From NCBI RefSeq assembly GCF_001422815.1, contig NZ_LMMP01000001.1, forward strand, positions 305,848 to 369,847: a stretch of DNA of 64,000 nt. The letters run 5' to 3'. How positions within the stretch are numbered: position 1 is the first letter of the stretch; each line of letters starts with the position of its first letter. Under the pieces are notes generated by a model. The model saw nothing but the letters and a program-made list of their open reading frames with translations. It did not search any database and was not told the origin of the DNA. The DNA comes from Methylobacterium sp. Leaf91. Lineage in GTDB: Bacteria; Pseudomonadota; Alphaproteobacteria; Rhizobiales; Beijerinckiaceae. This document shows, piece by piece, positions 8,462-16,870 of this stretch. A program made the position numbers and the translations under genes.

Positions 8462-9244
8462 GTGGCCGTCGACTTTCACCACACGCGTTCGGGGAACCGG
8501 GCATCGGATCGAGCCCGCTCCGACGAGTCTGTCACGGTCTGGGATGTCGATCTGACCCTCTCGGACGAGCATCGCGCACGCTGCCGGGATCTCCTCTCCG
8601 ATGACGAGAAGGCTCGCGCGGACCGATTCGTGCGCGATGCGGATCGATGGCGGTTCGAGGCCAGCCATGCGGCCCTGCGCCTCACCCTCGGCCATCGTCT
8701 CGGAGCGGACCCGCGCGGCATCGTCTTCAGCGTGGAGCCGTCGGAAAAGCCGTATCTGGCGGGGGCGGCAGCCGGAGCATGCCGTTTCAGCCTGTCGCAT
8801 TCCGGCAGCCGCGCCCTGATCGCCCTTTCCTCCTCCGCCGAGATCGGCGTCGATGTGGAAGAGGTGCGCCCGATGCCCGATCTCCTTCGCATCGCCCGCG
8901 CCCATTTCGCCGGATGCGAGATCGCAGCCCTGGAAGCGCTGGAGCCGGTCGAGCTGACGGCGGCGTTCTTCGCCTGCTGGACGCGCAAGGAGGCCGTGGC
9001 GAAAGCGACCGGCCAGGGCCTCTCCCTGCGCCTCGACAGCTTCGCCGTCTCCGTCACGCCGGACATAGCGGAGCTGCTGACCATGCCGGGCGGGACGAAG
9101 GAGTGGAGCCTGCACGCACTCCCCGCCGCGCCGGGCTATTCCACGGCCCTCGCCATCCGGGCGGCGGATATCGGTTGCCTGTACCAGGCCCTCCCGCCCG
9201 ACTGGCCCACCGGGCGGGCAGCCATATGGCAACAAGGTCGATGA
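8462..9244 (+). CDS. 4'-phosphopantetheinyl transferase (Sfp type)
   Basis: About 260 residues with the hallmarks of Sfp-type enzymes: FSLSHSG, the Mg-binding IGVDVEEV, and CWTRKEAVAKATGQGL. These enzymes move phosphopantetheine from CoA to carrier-protein serines in fatty acid, polyketide or non-ribosomal peptide synthesis. The length is normal for the family. The listed start is GTG at 8462 and lacks a strong ribosome-binding site; the true start could be slightly downstream, near the VTVWDVDL strand. No carrier protein or synthase is in this window, so its target is unknown. Confidence 0.88.
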   Translation: MAVDFHHTRSGNRASDRARSDESVTVWDVDLTLSDEHRARCRDLLSDDEKARADRFVRDADRWRFEASHAALRLTLGHRLGADPRGIVFSVEPSEKPYLAGAAAGACRFSLSHSGSRALIALSSSAEIGVDVEEVRPMPDLLRIARAHFAGCEIAALEALEPVELTAAFFACWTRKEAVAKATGQGLSLRLDSFAVSVTPDIAELLTMPGGTKEWSLHALPAAPGYSTALAIRAADIGCLYQALPPDWPTGRAAIWQQGR

Positions 9245-9307
9245 TGACGCTTGCGGCTCCGCGTCGGCCTCGCTATACGTCCGCTCGCCGGTGGTGACGC
9301 CGGCCGT

Positions 9308-9384
9308 CGGAGTGTAGCGCAGTCTGGTAGCGCACCACGTTCGGGACGTGGGGGTCGCAGGTTCAAATCCTGCCACTCCGACCA
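9308..9384 (+). tRNA. tRNA-Pro (CGG)
   Basis: The sequence folds into a complete cloverleaf. A 7-bp acceptor stem (CGGAGTG with CACTCCG) is followed by discriminator A and an encoded CCA. The anticodon loop TTCGGGA on a CCACG/CGTGG stem reads anticodon CGG, and the T arm contains GGTTCAAATCC. Total length is 77 bases including CCA. Confidence 0.97.
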
Positions 9385-10028
9385 ATTTTCCCGAGAGCTT
9401 GCAGTCTCTTACTGCTCCCCCAAAATCCAAGCCTTACATGGACCGCTTCGCGGACCGAATGATCCGCGTCGGGTTCCGCGTGACCTTGTCCGCCTTCGGA
9501 TGCCGCGAGGCTGCTCGATGGTCGGAGACGCCTCTTGGAAACCCGTATTCGGTGACCGGCCCAGATCGCCCCGGTGATTCAGGTATGGGGCGAGGCGTGG
9601 CGGGCGGGATCTCACCAGCCATGACGTGCTTTCCACCCTCGAGTCGTCGTCGATCGTCTGGGCCATTCGGGGGCGAGCGACGCGCCGGGATGAGCCTCGC
9701 TACCAACGCTAGGCAAAGAGACCCGTCGACGGCGGCCCCGCCCTCGACGCCTTCGCCGGCTGCGCCCTCCACCCTGATCCTGAACATGTCCACGTGGAGA
9801 AGGACGAGATCGAGCACGAGCTTCGACCGTTGCTGCATCGCTCCATGGTCAGGAAACAGCAGCCAGGACCGATACTTGGATAGCCCAACAAGGGACTGTC
9901 GGGCCTGAGTCTAGAGGAGCTTCAGGACAAGCAGAGGCAACTGAATGTTAAGGGCATCTGCGCTATGTCCCAGACGAGACACAGACCGGTCGAGACGTGT
10001 CTGTCGTTCGTATAAGCGAGATAGCGCC
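9385..10028. other. Non-coding stretch after tRNA-Pro
   Basis: About 640 bases with no convincing coding sequence, terminator or repeat. I looked for a direct repeat of the tRNA 3' end that would mark an integration site and did not find one within the window. Open frames here have no ribosome-binding site and poor codon pattern. The frame of the following gene is open back to 9945, but the Tat signal argues for a start at 10029. Confidence 0.45.
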
Positions 10029-11993
10029 TTGAAACGTCGGGATTTCCTCATCGGGGCGTCCGCCCTTGGCTTGGCCTCCTCGTCTGTCGCGAAGGCCGCC
10101 GTATCGCCGCTTCAGGCGCCAGTGGCGGCGCCCGCGGGAGCCCGGATCGCGCGGGTCGCCATACATCCGGCGATCGGCTTTTCCCGGGTCGGCAATTCCG
10201 ACGCCTGGTTTCCCGCACCCGAGGTGCCGGGCCTCCTCGACGAGCCGGAGGGCGGCTTCAAGGATTCCGAAGGCCGCATCAAGAAGCAGGTTCAGCGGTT
10301 CCGCCTCTATGGCTACGACGAGGAAGGCCGCGTGGTGCGCGAACTCGACGCTTCCAAGGGCGTCCGCTGGAGCGTCCACGTGGCCAACACCAAGGCGGCC
10401 TGGTACGGGTTCATCAATGCGCTCGATCAGGGGCCGGCGGCGCCCGGCATTCCCGGCACCCAGCGCAATCCCCTGGTCCTGGCCGACCGGCGCGACGATC
10501 TCCTGGTGATCGACCCCGGCATCGTCGAGATCGGCGGCATCTCCGCCAATGCCGCGGGCAAGGATCCGGCCTGCCGCATGCAGGGTCGGTTCTGGAACAC
10601 CCTCGATGTCGATCTCGGCCACCTGCGCACCGACGACAACGGCCGCCTGCTGGTCTTTGCCGCCAACGGCATCTCGCGCACGGCCCTGCCGCAGAACCCG
10701 GTGCGCGACTTCACCAACAACGACGGCTGGCACGACGATTGGTGCGACGGCTGGGTACAGGCCAGGGTCGAAATCGACGGCGCCTCCGTGCCATGCGAAC
10801 CGGCCTGGATCGTCTGCTGCGGTCCGAAATTCGCGCCCCAGCTCGAACCCATCGTCACGCTCTACGACGCCGCCCGCGAAGCGATGGTCGAGCTCGGCCA
10901 TCTGAAGGCCCCCTCCGATACCGTCTCGTTCCGGCGCGACGTGCTGCCGATCCTGCGCCGGGCCGGCACCATGCAATGGGTGGCCACCTCCTCGTTCCTC
11001 GGCGCGGCCTGGAACCAGATCGGCGACCTCTCCAGTCCGGCGCTCATCGCCAAGCTGGCGCGTCCCCATGAAGAGGGCCGCGCGATGCGGCAGAACGTTC
11101 TCCAGGCCTTCCGCCGTCCGGGCGGCGAGGACCAGCGGGCCGCCGCCATGCCGATCATGCTGGGCGACGGGGTGAATTATCCGGAGAGCCAGCGCACCTG
11201 GCTCACCCTCACGCCGACCCAGTACCGTCAGCTCGAACTCTGGGCGGACGGAAAATTCGCCGACGATTACGAAGACGCGGTCGCCGATTCCGTCACGCGC
11301 CTCGACGACCTGCCGCTCGCCCTCCGGCCGGAGGCCCTCACCCGTGCCGCGCTCGATGCCTGCTCGGGCGGAGCCTTCCACCCCGGGGTCGAGATCACGT
11401 GGCCGATCCGTCATGCCGCCCTCTATCGCGGCCGTGACGAGACGAAGCTGCCCTTCCGCATCAAGATCTCGGATCGACCGGGCCTGATCCAGGATCTCGG
11501 CCTGCAGCTCAATGCCACCAACGTGTTCGCGGGCAATCCCGCCAAGCCGCGCGAAGGGGCTCCCATCGGCCCGCAGGCCCCCGGCGACCTGACCCGCTGG
11601 ATGGGTGTGCCGTGGCAGGGCGACGCTTTCAGCTGTCAGGCGGTTCTGACCGCCTCGGGCTTCCCCACCCCGGTCTGGTGGCCCGCGCTGCTTCCGGTGG
11701 ATGTCCTACCGGAGACTTTCTACGAGCACGTCATGCGCACCGATCTCAGCGACGAGGAGCGTTTGCGCTTCTACCATGCGCGGGTGCCTTGGGCGCGGGG
11801 CGCGGCCGGTATCGGGCTTCACGTGGAGGCGGGCTACACCGATGGCCTGCGCCGTATGATCGAGCTGTGGACCCGCATGGGTGTCCTCGTCCGCCGCCCC
11901 GGCCCCAAGGGCCTGACCGGCGTTCCGGAGGTGATCTACGTGGAGACCCAGCGCGGCTCCATGGACATCGCAGCCCCGTTCCCCCGCCGCTGA
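10029..11993 (+). CDS. LodA/GoxA-like CTQ quinoprotein oxidase, Tat-exported
   Basis: About 654 residues. Starting at the TTG at 10029 gives a twin-arginine signal (KRRDFLIGASALG, then a hydrophobic stretch and a VAKAA cleavage region); the frame itself is open back to 9945. The mature protein begins ARIARVAIHPAIGFSRVGNS and contains ACSGGAFHPGVEITWPIRH, where Cys445 matches the cofactor cysteine. RWMGVPWQGDAF follows, with Trp524 or Trp529 as candidate cofactor tryptophan. This is the pattern of LodA/GoxA enzymes, which build cysteine tryptophylquinone and oxidise amino acids (lysine, glycine or others), releasing ammonia and H2O2. The substrate cannot be read from sequence. It is followed after 11 bases by its lodB partner. 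Confidence 0.85.
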   Translation: MKRRDFLIGASALGLASSSVAKAAVSPLQAPVAAPAGARIARVAIHPAIGFSRVGNSDAWFPAPEVPGLLDEPEGGFKDSEGRIKKQVQRFRLYGYDEEGRVVRELDASKGVRWSVHVANTKAAWYGFINALDQGPAAPGIPGTQRNPLVLADRRDDLLVIDPGIVEIGGISANAAGKDPACRMQGRFWNTLDVDLGHLRTDDNGRLLVFAANGISRTALPQNPVRDFTNNDGWHDDWCDGWVQARVEIDGASVPCEPAWIVCCGPKFAPQLEPIVTLYDAAREAMVELGHLKAPSDTVSFRRDVLPILRRAGTMQWVATSSFLGAAWNQIGDLSSPALIAKLARPHEEGRAMRQNVLQAFRRPGGEDQRAAAMPIMLGDGVNYPESQRTWLTLTPTQYRQLELWADGKFADDYEDAVADSVTRLDDLPLALRPEALTRAALDACSGGAFHPGVEITWPIRHAALYRGRDETKLPFRIKISDRPGLIQDLGLQLNATNVFAGNPAKPREGAPIGPQAPGDLTRWMGVPWQGDAFSCQAVLTASGFPTPVWWPALLPVDVLPETFYEHVMRTDLSDEERLRFYHARVPWARGAAGIGLHVEAGYTDGLRRMIELWTRMGVLVRRPGPKGLTGVPEVIYVETQRGSMDIAAPFPRR

Positions 11994-12004
11994 GCACGCG
12001 GCGC

Positions 12005-13075
12005 GTGGACCGTATCGTGGTCGTCGGGGCGGGAGTCGCCGGCCTGTCCGCAGTCCGGCGTCTCGTCCTCGCCGGACATTCTCCCGTTCTCGTCGCGCCG
12101 GATCGCGTCGTGCCGAGCCGGGGGGAAACGCTCTCCGCCACGGCAGCTTCGTTTCTGGACGGGCTCGGCTGGTCCGCCCTGATCGACGACGACACCGCCA
12201 TGGCCAGTCAAGGACGCTTCTCGATCTGGGGTGACAGCGCCCTGCGCAGAGCGGCCGGGCACGAGCACGGCGCCCATATCGACCGCTCCCTGCTCGAAGG
12301 ACGGATGGCGGCGTCTCTGGCTGAAAGCGGGATCGAGCGCCTGGCGGAGGCCGTGGTCGGCCTGGAGCATCTTCCCCGCGGCGTCCGCATCGGCTTGGCC
12401 GACGGGCAATGGCTGGATGCGGCGGCGGTGATCGATGCGAGCGGCCGGGCCGCGCTCTCGGGTGGACCGACCGCCCACCGGCGGCGCCTCGACCGGCTCG
12501 TCTGCGCCTATCAGGTGCACGACGTGCCCGATGACGCCGAGCTTGCCGCAGCGACCCTGGTGGAGGCGGTGGAGTTGGGCTGGTGGTACATGGCACCGAT
12601 GCCGGGCCGGCGCATGATGATCGGCCTGTTCACCGATTCCGATCTTTTGCCCGCAGGGGCGGCGAAGGATGGCAAGCTCTGGGCGGATGCGGCCAGGGAA
12701 ACCATCGCCATCGCCGCCCGTCTGGAGAGCCTGGACCTCGACACCGCCTGTGCCTCGCTGTCTCCCCGAGTTGCGCCGGCAGCCTCGATCGTGCCGACCC
12801 ACTTGATCGAGGGGCGTGTCCTGCGCTCGGGCGACGCGGCGGCCTCCCTCGATCCGCTCGGGGCGAACGGCCTCGCGACGGCGCTCTGGAGCGGCATCCA
12901 GGCCGCGGAGGCCGCGCTGGCCCTCATCGCCGACGATCCGGCTCCGGCACTCGCCTACGAGCGCGCCTTTCTCGAAGGCATCGCGCATCACCTCTCCGGG
13001 CAGCGGACCCTCTACGCCGCCGAGCGACGCTTTACCGACGCTCCCTTCTGGTCCCGCCGGCATGCTTTCCCCTGA
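12005..13075 (+). CDS. LodB-like flavoprotein for CTQ cofactor maturation
   Basis: A 356-residue FAD-dependent monooxygenase/halogenase-fold protein. The GTG at 12005 opens directly into a Rossmann motif (DRIVVVGAGVAGLSAVRRL). The second FAD motif appears late as GDAAASLDPLGANGLATAL. LodB proteins are cytoplasmic and are needed to hydroxylate or crosslink the tryptophan of the LodA partner before export. Placement 11 bases after the LodA-like gene strongly supports this role. No signal peptide is seen, consistent with maturation in the cytoplasm before Tat export of the folded oxidase. Confidence 0.85.
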   Translation: MDRIVVVGAGVAGLSAVRRLVLAGHSPVLVAPDRVVPSRGETLSATAASFLDGLGWSALIDDDTAMASQGRFSIWGDSALRRAAGHEHGAHIDRSLLEGRMAASLAESGIERLAEAVVGLEHLPRGVRIGLADGQWLDAAAVIDASGRAALSGGPTAHRRRLDRLVCAYQVHDVPDDAELAAATLVEAVELGWWYMAPMPGRRMMIGLFTDSDLLPAGAAKDGKLWADAARETIAIAARLESLDLDTACASLSPRVAPAASIVPTHLIEGRVLRSGDAAASLDPLGANGLATALWSGIQAAEAALALIADDPAPALAYERAFLEGIAHHLSGQRTLYAAERRFTDAPFWSRRHAFP

Positions 13076-13091
13076 ATCCGAGGATGATTCC

Positions 13092-13568
13092 ATGAGACCC
13101 GTTTTTCGCTCCCTGCTCACCGCGCTTCTCGCGGTGCTCGTTCCCGTCGCGGCTTGCGCCGACGAGACACGCCGCGTCGAGATCCTCGCTCCGAACGCAG
13201 AGACGATCACCCCCAGCGGCACCTGGAGCATCGGCGCACGGGCGGGAGATTTCGTGTTCATCGGCGGGATGCGCGGTGTCGACCGGACCACCGGCGAACT
13301 CATCGAGGGCGAGGAGGCTCGTATCCGTCGCATGTTCGACAACATGCTCGCCGCCGCCGCGGTGGCGGGTGCAACGAAGTCCGATGCCGTTCGCCTGACG
13401 GTGTTCGTCACGGACGTCGCCCGGCTGCGTCCGATCGTCAACAAAGTACAGAAAGACATCTGGGGCGACGGCCCATATCCACCCCGCACCGTGCTCGAGG
13501 TTCCCCGCCTCGACCAGAACGACATCGCCGAGATCGACGGCACCTTCTACCGACCCATCGCCAAATGA
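13092..13568 (+). CDS. Secreted RidA-family imine deaminase
   Basis: A 158-residue protein with an N-terminal signal peptide (RPVFRSLLTALLAVLVPVAACA) followed by a complete RidA/YjgF/UK114 domain. The strand WSIGARAGDFVFIGGMRGVD and the closing PPRTVLEV...DIAEIDGTF are visible. Arg132 in PPRT corresponds to the arginine that binds imine/enamine substrates in active RidA proteins. RidA hydrolyses reactive enamines and imines to keto acids and ammonia. The 16-base gap after the LodB-like gene, plus export, suggests it works in the periplasm on products of the LodA-like oxidase. That link is inference. Confidence 0.85.
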   Translation: MRPVFRSLLTALLAVLVPVAACADETRRVEILAPNAETITPSGTWSIGARAGDFVFIGGMRGVDRTTGELIEGEEARIRRMFDNMLAAAAVAGATKSDAVRLTVFVTDVARLRPIVNKVQKDIWGDGPYPPRTVLEVPRLDQNDIAEIDGTFYRPIAK

Positions 13569-13591
13569 CGACATTCCGGCGGTGGCCGTAA

Positions 13592-14034
13592 GGCGCGGTC
13601 GACCCTTTCGATCAAGCTCATGAGAACGCTGGAGCTGCGCCCGATCTCATCGACATCGTCATCGATGCCGGCGGCACCCAGACGGGCGGCGACGGCGATG
13701 ACACGCTGCGAGGCGGCATCGGTGGGGATACCCTCAATGGGGGGCCGGAAACGACACCATGATCGGTGGCGGCGACGTGGTCCAAGACTTTGATATTGCC
13801 GAAGGTGATAGACTTGACTTCAGTGTGACAGATGCAGAGCGCAACGTTGCAGGCAACCAGAGCTTTGACTTTATTGGAACCAACACCTTCTCGGGTGAGG
13901 CCGGCTGGCTGCGCTTCAGGTTCGGCGGCGGAAACACTTTGGTCCAGGGCGATACCAACGGCGACGGAGCGGCCGACTTCGCCGTCCTCCTCCAAGGCCA
14001 TCATGTGCTCGACAGCGGATCCTTCATCGTCTGA
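13592..14034 (+). pseudogene. RTX calcium-binding protein remnant, frameshifted
   Basis: Two overlapping frames make one RTX C-terminal module. The first part (13592 to about 13740) reads GGDGDDTLRGGIGGDTLNG; the second (from about 13745) continues GAGNDTMIGGGDVVQDFD and ends with the typical GDTNGDGAADFAVLLQG and DSGSFIV. The frames would join if the run of six G at 13739-13744 had seven. There is no start codon or ribosome-binding site before the first part, and the N-terminal bulk of a normal RTX protein is missing. The upstream frame begins after a TAA at 13589-13591. It is read as a decayed gene fragment. Confidence 0.75.
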
Positions 14035-14068
14035 CGGTCCGAGCCTCCGAGAATGACCAGAGAAGGGC

Positions 14069-14097
14069 GAGGGGCCGGTGGCTCCCCGTCCTTTTTC
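14069..14097 (+). terminator. Likely terminator after RTX remnant
   Basis: GGGGCC and GGCTCCCC arms around a three-base loop (one bulged T) are followed closely by CTTTTTC. It lies about 35 bases after the end of the RTX remnant. Confidence 0.5.
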
Positions 14098-14105
14098 AAC
14101 GATCT

Positions 14106-14125
14106 TGGAGCGTCATCACGCTCCA
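14106..14125. repeat. Perfect 8-bp inverted repeat
   Basis: TGGAGCGT and ACGCTCCA arms surround a four-base loop. No T-run follows, so it is not a standard terminator; it may be an operator or RNA hairpin. Confidence 0.4.
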
Positions 14126-14277
14126 GAGAACAGGTGTACGATTACAATCGTCGCCGGCATCGATGTCGATCATGAGATGTTCCTGCTTCATGCTCCCGAG
14201 ACACAGCGATATCGGATCCCTGTAATCTTTGGCATTCTGCGCTTGACGCTGGTATACCAGAAGGCACATGGTGTGAG

Positions 14278-14346
14278 TGCTCCTCGTGAGGAGCCTTCCT
14301 ATGAGCAAAACTTTACCCGCCCGGCGTGAGCCGAGGCGGGTTTTTT
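14278..14346 (+). ncRNA. Candidate small RNA ending in an intrinsic terminator
   Basis: A terminator (below) closes a stretch with no upstream gene to terminate. It contains a small hairpin (CTCCTCGTGAGGAG, about 14280-14293). Upstream there is a TTGACG element at 14243-14248 and a 12-base palindrome CTGGTATACCAG at 14249-14260. No good -10 hexamer is seen, so the promoter and 5' end are guesses. An alternative is that this is the 3' end of a transcript from further upstream. Confidence 0.3.
14316..14346 (+). terminator. Intrinsic terminator
   Basis: CCCGCC (14316-14321) pairs with GGCGGG (14335-14340) around a 13-base loop and is followed by six T. The stem is short but the T-run is clear. 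Confidence 0.6.
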
Positions 14347-14488
14347 CGTCGCTTCGCAACCCGCGACGCGCTCGGCCGTTGGCGAACCGGGAAAGGGCGC
14401 TGCCTGCGCACGGTGCCGTCGCCACCGGCGAGGAGGCGGGAATCCGGCCTCCGCGCGCCCTCCTCTCTCCCTGGAAGCGAGGCGTGCC

Positions 14489-14701
14489 GTGAACGACAAC
14501 GAACATGCCGTCTACGCCATCGCCCCGGAACTCGGCGGCTGGACGGTCTACGACACGAAGACCCTCGAGCCTGCCATGGTGGACGGCATTCGACAGGTCG
14601 GATTGTGCCGTGATGCCGCTCACGCCCTCGCCGGCAGCCTGAACGCCATGGAACGGACGGTGCCCGGATCGTCGATCCCCCTTCCCGATGAAGAACCATA
14701 G
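14489..14701 (+). CDS. Small hypothetical protein (70 aa)
   Basis: A 70-residue protein beginning at GTG with GGAAGCGAGG just upstream. The sequence (EHAVYAIAPELGGWTVYDTK ... DAAHALAGSLNAME) is soluble and has normal high-GC codon use. No family is recognised. It stands alone between the terminator at 14346 and the phosphatase gene. Confidence 0.5.
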   Translation: MNDNEHAVYAIAPELGGWTVYDTKTLEPAMVDGIRQVGLCRDAAHALAGSLNAMERTVPGSSIPLPDEEP

Positions 14702-14990
14702 GGTTTCCGAACCCGGGCTCTCGAGGGCAAGGCCCACACGTGGCTTGCCGCTTCGGAACCCGAGGCGATCACGGGCCCAAACAAGCTTCGACCATGTGCA
14801 GGCCGAGCGCCATGCGGCTTTTCTTGTCTCCGTTTCCGTCATGAAGCGTCATCGAGGCGGCGATCCCGACAAGTCGACGCAGTCTATTCCACCCGAATTC
14901 CTGGGGCCGCGTCACAGAGACAGAGCGAGCATTGCCGAACCCGGAGGATATCGCGGACGTTAGGCAACGACATCGGAATAGGATCCGCGA

Positions 14991-15755
14991 ATGGGACAAT
15001 GCTGGCCGAACCGTATCTGGATCGTTCGCCACGGTGAGAGCGCCGGCAACGTCGCGAGCGAGGCCGCGCATGGGGCCAATCGTGCGCGGATCGATATCGC
15101 CGAGCGCGACGTCGACGTCCCCTTGAGCCGACGGGGCGAGGAACAGGCCGACGCGCTGGGCCGATGGTTCGCGACGCTTCCCCCAGATGAGCGGCCGGAG
15201 ACGGTGCTGACTTCGCCCTATAGGCGGGCGCGGCAGACCGCTTCCCGCATCCGCGCCGCAGGCGGCTTGGCGCATGAGGCGCCGGAGGATCTCGTCGATG
15301 AGCGGCTGCGCGAGAAGGAGCTCGGCATCCTCGACCGCCTGACCCGCTCGGGCGTCGAACAGCTGCATCCCGAACAGGCCGAGATGCGCCGGCGCTTGGG
15401 TAAATTCTATCACCGGCCACCGTCCGGCGAGAGCTGGTGCGACGTCATCCTGCGTCTCAGGAGCGCGCTCGACACGGTGTCCCTGCATCACGGCGAGAAG
15501 CGCGTCCTCATCGTCGCGCATCAGGTCGTGGTTCTATGCCTGCGCTATCTGCTGGAGGAGATGACCGAGGCGGAGATTCTCGCCATCGATGCCGCTGGCG
15601 ACGTCGTGAACTGCTCCGTCACGGAATACAGCTTCCAGCCTGAGGAGAAGACGACGGGTAAGCTGAGGCTGGAACGCTACAATTTCGTGGCGCCCCTGTT
15701 CGAGGCGGGCGCACCCGTCACCTCCGAACCCGACGCGAACGTGGCGGCCCGGTGA
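14991..15755 (+). CDS. Histidine phosphatase family protein
   Basis: A 254-residue protein with the catalytic IWIVRHGESAGN motif near the N-terminus (the RHG histidine is phosphorylated). LTSPYRRARQTA follows, with a later catalytic His in VLIVAHQVVV. This is the phosphoglycerate-mutase-like phosphatase fold; the substrate is unknown. Its TGA overlaps the start of the NAD(P)HX dehydratase gene by one base, so the two are translationally coupled and may share a metabolic-repair role. The C-terminal 30 residues beyond the domain are not distinctive. Confidence 0.85.
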   Translation: MGQCWPNRIWIVRHGESAGNVASEAAHGANRARIDIAERDVDVPLSRRGEEQADALGRWFATLPPDERPETVLTSPYRRARQTASRIRAAGGLAHEAPEDLVDERLREKELGILDRLTRSGVEQLHPEQAEMRRRLGKFYHRPPSGESWCDVILRLRSALDTVSLHHGEKRVLIVAHQVVVLCLRYLLEEMTEAEILAIDAAGDVVNCSVTEYSFQPEEKTTGKLRLERYNFVAPLFEAGAPVTSEPDANVAAR

Positions 15756-16657
15756 TGGAAACGCAGAGCCTCACCCTCGCCCGGCTCCGGACGCTTCGGC
15801 TTCCCATCCCCCATGAGGGCAGCAAGGACGAACGCGGCAGCGCCTTCGTCCTCGGCGGCTCCACGGAAGTGCCCGGGGCCGCCCTCCTGGCAGGGGTCGC
15901 GGCTCTCAGGGCCGGCGCGGGCAAGCTGAAGATCGCCACCGTCCGCAGCGTGGCCATCCCCCTGGCCCTCGCGATTCCCGAAGCCATGGTCGTCGGCCTG
16001 CCGGAAACGCCATCGGGCGGCGTCGAGGCCCAGGGCGCCCTCGATCGGCTGCTGGCGGTGACGAAGGGCTGCGATGCCATCCTGATCGGACCCGGCATGG
16101 TCGAGGACCAGGAAACGACCGTTCTGACGATGGCTTTGCTGAAGCAGCACTCGTCCGCCGCCTTCATCCTCGATGCCGCTGCCCTCTGTGGGCTCGGTGC
16201 CCACGCGGCCGACATCCGCGCTTTCGGAAGCCGGGCCGTCATCACGCCCCATGCCGGTGAGATGGCCCAGTTGCTGGATCGCAGCCGGGATGAGATCGAG
16301 GCCGATCCGTTGCGCGCGGCCGTCGACGCAGCGGCTTCGCTGCAGGTCGTCGTGGTGATGAAGGGCGCCAAGACCTGGATCGTGGATCCGCAGGGGGCGC
16401 ACTGGTTCTACGAGGGCGGCGGCATCGGCTTGGCGACGTCCGGTTCCGGCGATGCCCTGGCGGGTCTCGTGGTCGGGCTCCTCGCCCGAGGAGCCGCTCC
16501 CCTCACCGCGGCCCTGTGGGGGGTCTATCTGCACGGCGAAGCGGGACATCGCCTTGCCGCCGATATCGGCCCGCTGGGTTTCCTCGCGCGGGAGATTTCC
16601 GGCCTCGCCCCCGGACTGCTTCAGGAGGCAACGGCCGATTCTGCCACGGTGCCTTGA
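15755..16657 (+). CDS. nnrD: ADP-dependent NAD(P)H-hydrate dehydratase
   Basis: About 300 residues of the CARKD/YjeF C-terminal type. An N-terminal glycine-rich FVLGGSTEVPGAALLAGVAALRAGAG segment is followed by ILIGPGM, VITPHAGEMAQLL, VVVVMKGAKTWI, and the nucleotide-binding LATSGSGDALAGLVVGLLARG. The enzyme dehydrates damaged NADHX and NADPHX back to NAD(P)H using ADP. The N-terminal epimerase domain of the fused Nnr form is absent, so the epimerase must be encoded elsewhere. The ATG at 15755 overlaps the upstream TGA; a GTG three bases earlier is a possible alternative start. Confidence 0.88.
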   Translation: METQSLTLARLRTLRLPIPHEGSKDERGSAFVLGGSTEVPGAALLAGVAALRAGAGKLKIATVRSVAIPLALAIPEAMVVGLPETPSGGVEAQGALDRLLAVTKGCDAILIGPGMVEDQETTVLTMALLKQHSSAAFILDAAALCGLGAHAADIRAFGSRAVITPHAGEMAQLLDRSRDEIEADPLRAAVDAAASLQVVVVMKGAKTWIVDPQGAHWFYEGGGIGLATSGSGDALAGLVVGLLARGAAPLTAALWGVYLHGEAGHRLAADIGPLGFLAREISGLAPGLLQEATADSATVP

Positions 16658-16775
16658 AGCCAACCACCGGCGTGGCTCGACCGGGCGTTGGCGGGGGAGC
16701 TAGGCTGGCGGCGAAAGGTTCCCCGCACGGCAGCGCTCTTCATAGTTTTCCCCGAAATCCCGACGTTTCTTTTTT

Positions 16776-16801
16776 GGGACCCGCAAGGCAACGCGAGCGT
16801 T
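16776..16801 (+). promoter_or_regulatory. Near-consensus EcfG-type promoter before DUF892 gene
   Basis: GGGAC at 16776-16780 and CGTT at 16798-16801 are separated by 17 bases. The -35 element differs from GGAAC at one position; spacing and -10 match. It lies 70 bases before the DUF892 start. Functional use is inferred. Confidence 0.5.
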
Positions 16802-16870
16802 CATAGGAGACGGACAGCGCTGCGACGCGTCGGTATCAAATAAGACATTCGATAAAGTGGGATGGTATCT

